Below are positions 50,122-57,874 of a stretch of 64,000 nt of DNA, piece by piece (position 1 is the stretch's first letter; the number at the start of each line of letters is the position of its first letter). The stretch lies in NCBI GenBank assembly GCA_030263395.1, contig SZOW01000012.1:30315-94314 (forward strand). Reading direction: 5' to 3'. The notes below the pieces were generated by a model, which was given only the letters and a program-made list of their open reading frames with translations, was not told the DNA's origin and made no database searches. Position numbers and translations under genes: made by a program. The DNA is from QUBU01 sp014337915. GTDB lineage: Bacteria; Pseudomonadota; Gammaproteobacteria; Steroidobacterales; GCA-2729495.

Positions 50122-52797
50122 TCAGCGCTCCTCGCCGCCGAAGCGCACGCGAGCCGTGAGGCCGAAGGTGGCCAGGCGTGGATGGGTTACGGTCAGACGC
50201 CAGGGGAAGAAGTCATCCTGCGTCGAGGACGGTGCTGCCTGCTGGTAGACATCCGTGGCGTTGGTGAAGAACACGTCCCGGTAGGCCGCAATCGGGTTAT
50301 CGTCGCTGAAGATGTTCCGGCCCCACAGTTCCACCGAATAGCGCCCCGACTCGATGCCGAGCTTCAGGTTCACGTAGGTATGGGCCGGCAACCAGCTCAG
50401 GTTGCTGTTGCCCTCGTACACCTTGCCCTGGTAGCTCAGGTCGGCACGGCTGTACAGGTCCCAGCCACTGGCCAGCTGGCGCCGGTAGTCGAGGCTCGCG
50501 CTGGCCTGCCATTCCGGCTGCCGCAGCATGGTGTTCCCGGAAATGTCGCCGGAACGGTCCTGGCAGGACGCCTCTTCGGGAGAGCCGGTCACGACAGTGC
50601 CCTGGCAGTCGTCCGGCCGGTAGCTCGGGAATGTCTCCAGCGTCGCCTGATGGGTGCCGTGGTCCCAGGTCGCATCGGTATGGGAACCGCTCAGGCGCAG
50701 GGAGAGGTCATCCGTCAGCAGGACGTCCATCACCATTTCCCAGCCGATGATCGTGGCGCTGCCCAGGTTGCCGTTGAAGCTCGCTGGCTGCGAGAAAGGC
50801 CGGCCGTCGATGGGGCTTGCCTCGTAGACCTCGGGAATAACAACGTCGTTCCAGTTGTTGTAGTACACGGACATGTCGATCGCGACCCGGCCATCCGGCG
50901 TATGTCCCTTGATGCCGAGCTCGGTGGCAATCAGGTTCTCGGAGTCAAATGACTTGACGATGATGTCCTGAACGCCACCAACATAGGTCACGCCGGTGAC
51001 GTCAAAACCGCCGGCCTTCTCGCCCCTGGAAACCGAGGTGTAGGCCATCCAGTCGTCGGAGACCTTGAGCCTGGCGCCCAGCCGCCAGGTGATGGCATCC
51101 CAGCTATCCTTGTCACCGGCGCTGAGCAGGGGATCTGGTGCGCTGAGATTGACCTCATCCCACCTGAACCCCCTGGCCTCCCTTTCGTCACGCCCGTAGC
51201 GCAACTGGGCATCGAGCGTCAGTATGTCGGTGACGTCCAGGTCAGCTGACGAGAATACCGACCAGGAACTGTCGTCCTCCTCGCCGACATGACGCTGCAG
51301 GGGGTCGGCGTCACCGCCGGGCTGGAACCAGGGCCGGAAGGCCGCATCGCCGATGATGACCGGGAAGGTGGTCACCACGGGACCGAACTGGTTGTTCGGG
51401 AACGGAGGCGCCGGCTGGTTGGTGGCTTCGACGCCGCGCTCACGAATGTCGCGGTCCACGTCGTACCAGTAGGCACCGACCGACCAGCGCAGCCGCTGGT
51501 CCTGGCTGCTGGTGAAGCGGATTTCCTGGCTGATCTCGCTGGTCTCGGTTTCCTGCTGGATCTGCAGCAGCCCGGTGGTCAGGCGATCCAGGGGCCGGAC
51601 CCCGCCTGGCCCGGGGTTGCACATGTAGGCGCCGCCGCCCAGGTCGGTGGTGCTCGTGCAGTACACGAAAGGCAGGTCCACGCCGAGGCTGCGATTGCCG
51701 TCGACCAGGGCGCTCTGCCTGGTATTGGAATAGCCCGTCAGCGCAGTGACCGTCCCGCCAGCCACATCCCAGTCGATGGTCAGGTGGCCGCGGGTCAGTT
51801 CGCGGTCTTCGCCGAGGGCCCTTGCGATCTTCGGGATGGATTCGTCAGAGAAAGCATCGGCAAGATAAAGGGCCGATGGCGTGCCAATTCCCCGCAGGGT
51901 CTGGGCATAGTCATCCATGCTCGGGATCTTGCCGCAGAAATCCTGCAGCCGCTGCAGGCTGAGATTCGTGTCCACGCGGTTTTCGCAGGTGGCCTTGTAG
52001 GCGGTGGTGGCCGAATCGTCGATTTCGTCGTTCGAGTAATACAGCGCGCCGGTCATCGAAAAGGATTCCGCCGGCGCCCAGCGCAGCTTGCCCTCGTAGC
52101 TCCGGTAGCGGTAACCACTGATATCCTGGCCACCCAGCGGGTTGTCGTAGCTGCCGTCGAACTCGTCGTAGAGCACGGACAGCCGCCCGGTGAGCTGGTC
52201 GCTGAAAATCGGCCCGGTGACGGCCGCCTGCCCGCCCATGCGGCCATCACTGCCCGCGGTGACTTCCGCCTTCGTGCCAAACACATCGGACGGCATCTTG
52301 GTGACGTAGTTGATGGCACCGCTGAACGCGTTGCGGCCGTACAGGGCGCTTTGTGGGCCCTTCACGACCTCGATGCGTTCCAGGTCGAGCTGGGAAAAAT
52401 TCAATCCCTCACGACCCGAGACGTAAACGCCATCCACGAAGATGGCCGCATTGTTCTCGCCGAAGATGTCCGTCGGCGCCATGCCGCGGACCACCGGCAC
52501 CGCGAGGAACTCGCCCTGGGCATTGAAGAAGGACAGGCCGGGAGTCAGTTCGGCGACGTCGTAGAGGTCACGGATGCCCGCATCCTGGATGGAGTCGGCC
52601 GTAAAGGCCGTGATCGCGACCGGCACTTCCTGCAGGTTCTCCGCCTTCTTGCGGGCGGTCACCACGATTTCCTGGATCACCGGGCCAACCTGGGCAAGCG
52701 CGCTTTCCACGGGTATCGCCATGAGCGCTGTGGCAGCAGTGACAACGGACAGGCGGAAGGTGCCGCGACGACGGCACGGAAACATCTGGCTCAACAT
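50122..52797 (-). CDS. TonB-dependent outer-membrane receptor
   Basis: 891 residues from the ATG at 52797, chosen for its G-rich ribosome site and the signal peptide that follows (LSVVTAATALMAIPVESALAQ). The plug has IQEIVVTARKKAENLQEVPVAI, the TonB-box region and usual opening; GMAPTDIFGENNAAIFVDGVYV, LERIEVVKGPQSALYGRNAFSG. The barrel ends in TARVRFGGEER rather than a terminal aromatic residue. It resembles the large receptor class of hydrophobic-compound-degrading proteobacteria. The substrate is unknown; the neighbours suggest a lipid, steroid or aromatic acid. Confidence 0.9.
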   Translation of the reverse strand: MLSQMFPCRRRGTFRLSVVTAATALMAIPVESALAQVGPVIQEIVVTARKKAENLQEVPVAITAFTADSIQDAGIRDLYDVAELTPGLSFFNAQGEFLAVPVVRGMAPTDIFGENNAAIFVDGVYVSGREGLNFSQLDLERIEVVKGPQSALYGRNAFSGAINYVTKMPSDVFGTKAEVTAGSDGRMGGQAAVTGPIFSDQLTGRLSVLYDEFDGSYDNPLGGQDISGYRYRSYEGKLRWAPAESFSMTGALYYSNDEIDDSATTAYKATCENRVDTNLSLQRLQDFCGKIPSMDDYAQTLRGIGTPSALYLADAFSDESIPKIARALGEDRELTRGHLTIDWDVAGGTVTALTGYSNTRQSALVDGNRSLGVDLPFVYCTSTTDLGGGAYMCNPGPGGVRPLDRLTTGLLQIQQETETSEISQEIRFTSSQDQRLRWSVGAYWYDVDRDIRERGVEATNQPAPPFPNNQFGPVVTTFPVIIGDAAFRPWFQPGGDADPLQRHVGEEDDSSWSVFSSADLDVTDILTLDAQLRYGRDEREARGFRWDEVNLSAPDPLLSAGDKDSWDAITWRLGARLKVSDDWMAYTSVSRGEKAGGFDVTGVTYVGGVQDIIVKSFDSENLIATELGIKGHTPDGRVAIDMSVYYNNWNDVVIPEVYEASPIDGRPFSQPASFNGNLGSATIIGWEMVMDVLLTDDLSLRLSGSHTDATWDHGTHQATLETFPSYRPDDCQGTVVTGSPEEASCQDRSGDISGNTMLRQPEWQASASLDYRRQLASGWDLYSRADLSYQGKVYEGNSNLSWLPAHTYVNLKLGIESGRYSVELWGRNIFSDDNPIAAYRDVFFTNATDVYQQAAPSSTQDDFFPWRLTVTHPRLATFGLTARVRFGGEER

Positions 52798-53122
52798 TAG
52801 GTGCCCCCCCCTCAATGAGCCCCGGAATGACGCCCAGGCCACCGGCCGGACAGCCGCCTGGATGGGTGTCCCGTCCCGATAATACCGAAAAACCTCCAGC
52901 GTGCTACCCCGCCATCGACCAGTCACCGCTGGCTGGCCGCAAGCTGCGCCAGCGGGTGCCGGCTGAGAGATGCTGGCAGGCGTTCGCAGGCGGGCACGCT
53001 CCGCCAGCCTGGGCGGCCATTTCGCCGAAGTCGTAATATTCAGGGGAAGCGCAGCAACCTGCACTGGTATCTGGATTCACACTGGACTATATGCCCGACC
53101 CCGATGGAGTGCATACGCCACC
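52798..53122. other. Divergent intergenic region between TonB receptor and thioesterase genes
   Basis: About 325 bases. A TATTAT minus-10-like box faces the receptor on the minus strand at 52879-52884, without a convincing minus-35. No operator-like repeat or RNA gene stands out. Frames running through it are upstream extensions without support. Confidence 0.45.
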
Positions 53123-53563
53123 ATGCCACGCATCAGCATCGACCTGCCTGAGCAGTTTGCCTTCACCACCGACCTCAGCATCTACGTAGGCCATATCAAT
53201 TACGGCAACCACCTGGACAATGCCATGCTGATCAGCCTTGTTTCCGAAGCGCAGATGCGCTTCTTTGCCGCACTTGGCTACCCTGAGGGTCGCATCGATG
53301 GCCTGGTCACGCTGATCGCCGATGCTGCCGTCCAGTACCGGTCCGAGGCCTTCCGCGGCGAGGTCATGGCCGTGTCGATGGCAGCCAGTGATTTCAACCC
53401 GAAAGGATGCGACCTGGTGTGGCGCATGGCCGAGAAGTCCTCCGGCCGCGAGGTGGCCCGCGGCAAGACCGGGATCGTGTTCTTCGAGCTGGCGACACGC
53501 AGGCTGGCAGCCATGCCGGAGGAATTCCGGCAGCGTGTCAGCAACGGCATGGGTATCGGCTGA
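53123..53563 (+). CDS. Hotdog-fold acyl-CoA thioesterase
   Basis: 146 residues from the ATG at 53123. FAFTTDLSIYVGHINYGNHLDNAMLISLVSEAQMRFF is the 4HBT signature with the catalytic-type Asp/Asn region after the first strand; AVQYRSEAFRGEVMAVSM and ARGKTGIVFFEL give the following strands. Such enzymes release acids from CoA esters. Divergent from the TonB receptor gene and followed after 79 bases by an MDR reductase, with which it may form an operon for an acyl-CoA pathway. Confidence 0.88.
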   Translation: MPRISIDLPEQFAFTTDLSIYVGHINYGNHLDNAMLISLVSEAQMRFFAALGYPEGRIDGLVTLIADAAVQYRSEAFRGEVMAVSMAASDFNPKGCDLVWRMAEKSSGREVARGKTGIVFFELATRRLAAMPEEFRQRVSNGMGIG

Positions 53564-53642
53564 TACCCGGGATGCATCGGCACAGGACGACACGCCGCCA
53601 TCGATACATCGTTGCCCCGGATCAATCCGCACAGGAGGGTTC

Positions 53643-54677
53643 ATGAACACCCCGAACAGACTCTGGCGCATCGCCAGCCGGCCCACCGACGCCGTGTCCC
53701 GGCAGAACTTCCTCTGGGCTGAAGAGTCGTTGCCGGAGCCGTGCGAAGGGGAACTGCTGGTGCGCGTCGTCTACCTCTCGATCGATCCGGTGCAGCGCTA
53801 CTGGCTTTCACCGGATGCGACCTTCGGCCCGCCCACCGACGTGGGCATGCCGATGCCGGGCCGGATCTGGGGGGTCGTCGAGAAGTCTTCCAGTCCGGCG
53901 TTCCCGCCGGGTGCGCTGGTTGCCGGCCCGGGCATCTGGGCCAGGTGGTGCACACTGCCGGTCGCCGCAGCGGAACCCGTGCCCGACTGGCCGGGTATTC
54001 CCCTGCTCGCCCACACCTCGCTGTTCTGCATGCAGGCGCTCACCGCCTACTTCGGCCTGCTGGAAATTGCCCGGCCACGCCCGACCGACACCGTGGTCGT
54101 GTCCGCTGCCGCCGGTGCCGTCGGCTCCCTGGTGGTCCAGCTGGCGCGCATCAATGGCTGCGCCCGCCTCGTTGCCATCGCCGGCAGCGAGGAAAAGTGC
54201 CGGTGGCTGCGCGAGCAGCTGGGCGCGGATACCGCGATCAACTACAGGACGATGGATATTGGCCAGGCACTCGATGCCGCATGCCCCGACGGCATTGATG
54301 TCTACTACGACAACGTGGGGGGCGGGATCCTCGATGCCGTGCTGGCCCGGATCAATGCCCACGCGCGCATTGCCTGCGGCGGCTTCATTTCCCACTATGA
54401 CGACGGCGGGCACCAGCAGGGCATCCGGAACTTCCAGATGCTGGCATTGAAGCAGGCGCGCGCCGAGGGCTTCAGCTGCTTCGACTACGTGCCCCGCGCC
54501 GGGGAGGCTTTCGATGCCATCCGGCGCTGGCACGAACAGGGCCGGATCAGCTACCGGGCCCACCTGGTCAAGGGCCTGGAGCAGGCGCCGGATGCGCTGG
54601 CCGGCATTTTCGCGGGCCGCAATACCGGCAAGACTGTCATCGAAGTGTCGCCACCGCCCCCGGAGAACGCAGCATGA
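53643..54677 (+). CDS. MDR-family NADP-dependent oxidoreductase (enone reductase type)
   Basis: 344 residues from the ATG at 53643, with a strong AGGAGGG site. The zinc-free medium-chain reductase fold shows LLVRVVYLSIDPVQRYWLS, GRIWGVVEKSSSPAFPPGALV, AHTSLFCMQALTAYFGLLEIA and the Rossmann VVVSAAAGAVGSLVVQLA with AGSEEKCRWLREQLGAD, and DVYYDNVGGGILDAVL. This is the prostaglandin-reductase/curcumin-reductase group that reduces alpha,beta-unsaturated ketones or aldehydes. The stop overlaps the next gene's ATG, so the two are coupled. Confidence 0.92.
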   Translation: MNTPNRLWRIASRPTDAVSRQNFLWAEESLPEPCEGELLVRVVYLSIDPVQRYWLSPDATFGPPTDVGMPMPGRIWGVVEKSSSPAFPPGALVAGPGIWARWCTLPVAAAEPVPDWPGIPLLAHTSLFCMQALTAYFGLLEIARPRPTDTVVVSAAAGAVGSLVVQLARINGCARLVAIAGSEEKCRWLREQLGADTAINYRTMDIGQALDAACPDGIDVYYDNVGGGILDAVLARINAHARIACGGFISHYDDGGHQQGIRNFQMLALKQARAEGFSCFDYVPRAGEAFDAIRRWHEQGRISYRAHLVKGLEQAPDALAGIFAGRNTGKTVIEVSPPPPENAA

Positions 54678-55120
54678 CCTCCCATGACCAGGACGACAGC
54701 AGGCAGATCGAGGCATTGTTCCAGCGTTATATCAGGGCCTGGAACGCCAGGGACTTCAACTGCATTGCCCACGAGGTCTATCGCACGCCCGTCCCGGTCT
54801 TCGACACGGAAGCCACCAACACGCTCGAAACACCGGAGGCCATCGTCAATTTGCTGTCAGGTCTGCGCGGCGAACTCGACGGTGCCGGCTTCACCCACTC
54901 CGAACTGGTGGATGTCTCCCACTGCAACCTCGGTGGTGGCCTGGCTTTCGCCAGCTTCCACTACCGCCGGTTCAACTCGCGGGATCCCGATGCCGGCAAG
55001 GAAGTTCTGTCATCGGCGTACATCCTGCGCCGTTACGCGGACGGCTGGCGCTGCGTGGCCCACGTGGTCCAGCCGCAGGTCAGCCGGTTGCGGTGCGTGC
55101 CGGGGTCGACCACCGCCTGA
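54674..55120 (+). CDS. SnoaL/NTF2-like protein
   Basis: 148 residues. QIEALFQRYIRAWNARDFNCIA and FASFHYRRFNS through SSAYILRRYADGWRCVAHVVQP are typical NTF2-like helices and strands with a hydrophobic pocket. Members are isomerases, cyclases or hydrolases of small molecules. It overlaps the reductase stop by four bases, so it probably acts on the same substrate. The exact reaction is unknown. Confidence 0.8.
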   Translation: MTSHDQDDSRQIEALFQRYIRAWNARDFNCIAHEVYRTPVPVFDTEATNTLETPEAIVNLLSGLRGELDGAGFTHSELVDVSHCNLGGGLAFASFHYRRFNSRDPDAGKEVLSSAYILRRYADGWRCVAHVVQPQVSRLRCVPGSTTA

Positions 55121-55145
55121 TTCGGGCCGACGCCGGCCAGCGGCA

Positions 55146-55439
55146 TCAGCGTGGCTGGCGCGGCCGCAGTTCCGGCAGCTTCACTCGCACCGATTCCAGC
55201 ACCCAGCCGCTGCCGCGCCCGTACTGCGCATCCAGGCGCATCATCCAGCGGTACATGGCACGCCCGAACCACAGCGAGAACAGCAGGGTAACCAGCACCG
55301 GCTTCCAGCCCAGCACCCAGGTATCACCGTGCAGCAGATACTTGATCAGTGCAAAGATGATGAAGGCGCCGCCGTTGATGTAGAGCGTCACCGCGATTGC
55401 GATCCTGCGATAGAGCGCCGGGTTACCACTGAATTCCAT
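55146..55439 (-). CDS. Small membrane protein of duplicated pair (copy 1)
   Basis: 97 residues, two or three helices, beginning MEFSGNPALYRRIAI and containing TWVLGWKPVLVTLLF and YRWMMRLDAQYGRGSGWVLES. The same protein recurs at 62111-62398 with the identical WKPVLVT and YRWMMRLDA segments. It follows its partner at 55470-55997 by 30 bases. Function unknown. Confidence 0.75.
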   Translation of the reverse strand: MEFSGNPALYRRIAIAVTLYINGGAFIIFALIKYLLHGDTWVLGWKPVLVTLLFSLWFGRAMYRWMMRLDAQYGRGSGWVLESVRVKLPELRPRQPR

Positions 55440-55469
55440 GGGCGGGATGTCCTTGTGCCGCAGCGCCGG

Positions 55470-55997
55470 TCAGAACGGTTTGGTGATGGCGAGGAAGACG
55501 ATCAGCACCGCGAACACCATGACTGGCGGGCTGGTGATCAGGAAGAACATCCAGTGCTGCTGAATCGACCGTTCATAGCCGGCGGCGTCGCCCGCCTCCC
55601 GCAGGCGGCGCTTGTTGCCGCGGAAGTGCGAAAGGTGGTAGTCGACGATTTCGATCGGTATCGCCACGAGGCAGACGAGGATGATCTTGAGTAGCAGCCA
55701 GTTCGTGGCTGTGGTCCAGCCGCCAAGCACGTACATCAGCGGTCCCGTGAGGATGATGATCGGGAACGCGACATGCTCGAAGATGATGCCCTGGTCGAAG
55801 CGCTCCATCGTCCAGTTGCGCAGCGCGATGATCTCCTGGTCATGCGGGTTACGCCGCCAGGCCTTGAAAACCGGCACCAGGTAGTAGGTGTAGGCCACCA
55901 CGGTACTGGCAATCCATACCGCGACGAACAGCACGTGGAGGAACTTGATCTGCAGGTACCAGGGGCCAAGGATCTGTCTGAGCAGGTCTAGCATCAT
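55470..55997 (-). CDS. His-rich integral membrane protein of duplicated pair (copy 1)
   Basis: 175 residues from the ATG at 55997 (an upstream ATG at 56015 is possible). Helices with YLQIKFLHVLFVAVW, KAWRRNPHDQEIIALRNW, GIIFEHVAFPIIILTGPLMY, IPIEIVDYHLSHFRGNKRR and SPPVMVFAVLIVFLAI. Conserved histidines in IKFLHV and FEHV could ligate heme. The paralogue is at 62411-62935. It is divergent from the acyl-CoA ligase gene at 56162. Function unknown. Confidence 0.75.
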   Translation of the reverse strand: MMLDLLRQILGPWYLQIKFLHVLFVAVWIASTVVAYTYYLVPVFKAWRRNPHDQEIIALRNWTMERFDQGIIFEHVAFPIIILTGPLMYVLGGWTTATNWLLLKIILVCLVAIPIEIVDYHLSHFRGNKRRLREAGDAAGYERSIQQHWMFFLITSPPVMVFAVLIVFLAITKPF

Positions 55998-56100
55998 CAC
56001 ACTGGGCTGTGGCATTCGCGGTTCACGGGCAGGTGCACGGCACCGGACCGGCCCGCATGGCGGACCGGATCAGGACAGCTTCTAGCAATGCCACGCACAA

Positions 56101-56121
56101 ATTGTCAAGCAACTTGATAAT
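56101..56121. promoter_or_regulatory. Operator-like 9-3-9 inverted repeat
   Basis: ATTGTCAAG and CTTGATAAT flank CAA; eight of nine pairs match. It sits in the divergent space between the membrane-pair gene and the acyl-CoA ligase gene, 40 bases before the latter's ATG, where a TetR- or GntR-type repressor could control both. The regulator is not in the window. Confidence 0.5.
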
Positions 56122-56161
56122 ATCGCCCCCTGCCTGCAGTGGCTCGGTGAGGAAAAGCACG

Positions 56162-57730
56162 ATGCCCTATTCGCTGTCTGATCAGCTCATGCGTGCGGCG
56201 CGCCAGCCCGGACCTGCTCGGGTCCACGACCACTCGGGCAGCGCAGACTGGCAGGGTATCGCGCAGCGGGTCGCGCTGATGGCTGGCGCGCTCCGGGACC
56301 TCGGGGTGAAGCCGGGTGACCGCGTCGCGCTGCTGGGCCACAACAGCATCGACTACCTGTGCCTTTACTTTGCGATTCCCTGGGCAGGCGCCATCGGTGT
56401 TCCGATCAACACCCGGCTGTCCACCGCGGAAGTCATCGAACAGCTGGAAGATTCGCAGAGCAGCGTGCTGCTGGTGGATGCAGATTTTGCGGCGGTTGCG
56501 CAGGCAGCGTGCGAGCGGCTGCCGTCCCTGCGCCACAGCGTCTGCCTGGGGCGGACCACACCGCCGCCGGGCACGTCATCCCTGGAGCAGCTGCTCGCCC
56601 AGGCCACACCGGTGGCAGACGCCGGTCGCTGCGATGACGATGTCGCCATCCTCTTCTATACCGGCGGTACCACCGGGCGTTCCAAGGGAGTGATCCTCAC
56701 CCACCGCGGTGTGGTCGTCGGCACATTGCAATGGGCGTACACGGTCGGCGTCGGCGCCAGCGACACGCTGCTGATTGCCATCCCGATGTTCCACATCGCG
56801 GCCGGAATGAATGCCATTGCAGCCGTCATGATGGCGGCCGGCCTCGTGATCCAGCCGCGCTTCGACCCGGCAGCGACACTGGAGCTGATCGCCCGGCACC
56901 GCATTACCAAGACGGCGCTGGTTCCCACGGTGCTCGAGATGCTGATCACGTCCCCGCATTTCGCGCAAGCCGACGTCTCGAGCCTGACACGCATCACCTA
57001 TGGTGGCGCACCCATGCCCACGCGGATACTCGAACTGGCGCTGGCCAGGCTGCCGCACACGCGTTTCTACCAGATCTACGGCCAGACCGAGAGCGGTGGC
57101 GTGGCGACCTGCCTGCTCCCCGAATTCCACGCCGTCGGCGGTGAGGCCGGCCGCAAGCGCCGTACCGCCGGGCGCCCGGTCGTGGGCATGGACCTGCGCA
57201 TCCTCGATGCCGAAGGCAGGGAATTGCCGCAGGGCGAGGTCGGCGAGATCTGCCTGCGCGGGCTGGCGCTGACGCCGGGCTACTGGAACCGCAGCGAACA
57301 GACGGCCGCGCTCTACACCGACGGCTGGCTGCGCACGGGCGATGCGGGGTTCCTCGACACCGATGGCTTCCTGACGATCGTCGATCGGGTGAAGGACATG
57401 ATCATCAGCGGCGGGGAAAACGTCTTTGCCGCGGAAGTCGAGGGCGTGCTTTACCAGCATCCCGCGGTCGCACAGTGTGCGGTGATCGGCATTCCCAGCG
57501 AGCGCTGGGGCGAGGAAGTCCATGCGGTGGTCCTCCTGCACACAGGTGCCAGCGCGGGAGCCGAGGACCTGATGGCATTCTGCCGCGAGCGTATCGGTGC
57601 CTTCAAATGTCCACGCAGCGTCAGCTTCCGGAACGAACCGCTGCCGATGACGAGCCTCGGCAAGATCCGCAAGAACGAGCTGCGGGCTCCGTTCTGGGCA
57701 AGCCGGGCGGAGCTGCAAGACAACACTTGA
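56162..57730 (+). CDS. Acyl-CoA synthetase (AMP-binding)
   Basis: 522 residues from the ATG at 56162. The ATP loop is LFYTGGTTGRSKGVILTH; further A motifs are YGGAPMPTRILE, YQIYGQTESGG, and DGWLRTGDAGFLDTDGFL; the C-terminal lid has RVKDMIISGGENVFAAEVE and the catalytic Lys in SLGKIRKNELRAPFW. It activates a carboxylic acid to its AMP ester and then the CoA thioester. The ending LRAPFWASR is shared with the ligase at 60516. Divergent from the membrane pair and followed by a TonB receptor. Confidence 0.93.
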   Translation: MPYSLSDQLMRAARQPGPARVHDHSGSADWQGIAQRVALMAGALRDLGVKPGDRVALLGHNSIDYLCLYFAIPWAGAIGVPINTRLSTAEVIEQLEDSQSSVLLVDADFAAVAQAACERLPSLRHSVCLGRTTPPPGTSSLEQLLAQATPVADAGRCDDDVAILFYTGGTTGRSKGVILTHRGVVVGTLQWAYTVGVGASDTLLIAIPMFHIAAGMNAIAAVMMAAGLVIQPRFDPAATLELIARHRITKTALVPTVLEMLITSPHFAQADVSSLTRITYGGAPMPTRILELALARLPHTRFYQIYGQTESGGVATCLLPEFHAVGGEAGRKRRTAGRPVVGMDLRILDAEGRELPQGEVGEICLRGLALTPGYWNRSEQTAALYTDGWLRTGDAGFLDTDGFLTIVDRVKDMIISGGENVFAAEVEGVLYQHPAVAQCAVIGIPSERWGEEVHAVVLLHTGASAGAEDLMAFCRERIGAFKCPRSVSFRNEPLPMTSLGKIRKNELRAPFWASRAELQDNT

Positions 57731-57758
57731 CGGCCGGGCAAAAGCCCTATATGAACAA

Positions 57759-57772
57759 CATCGTTGACAATG
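57759..57772. promoter_or_regulatory. Dyad element upstream of the second TonB receptor
   Basis: CATCGTTGACAATG is a symmetric CATnGTnnACnATG dyad that overlaps TTGACA (57764-57769). No matching minus-10 lies 16-18 bases downstream, so the promoter role is uncertain. It could be a regulator site for the receptor gene. Confidence 0.3.
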
Positions 57773-57874
57773 CTTCAGTGTACCCGGGGGGGCACAGGTA
57801 GCCGGCAGCAGGTGCAGGGAGAGGCATCCGCCGCTGGCAACAGAAGATATTGTTCACAGACCAGGGGGTGGGGA

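Noticed and set aside
50110..50952. 280-residue plus-strand frame opposite the TonB receptor
   Set aside because: Antisense shadow of the conserved barrel, no family features.
51289..52800. 503-residue plus-strand frame opposite the TonB receptor
   Set aside because: Antisense shadow; low-complexity His/Arg/Gly composition typical of complementary high-GC frames.
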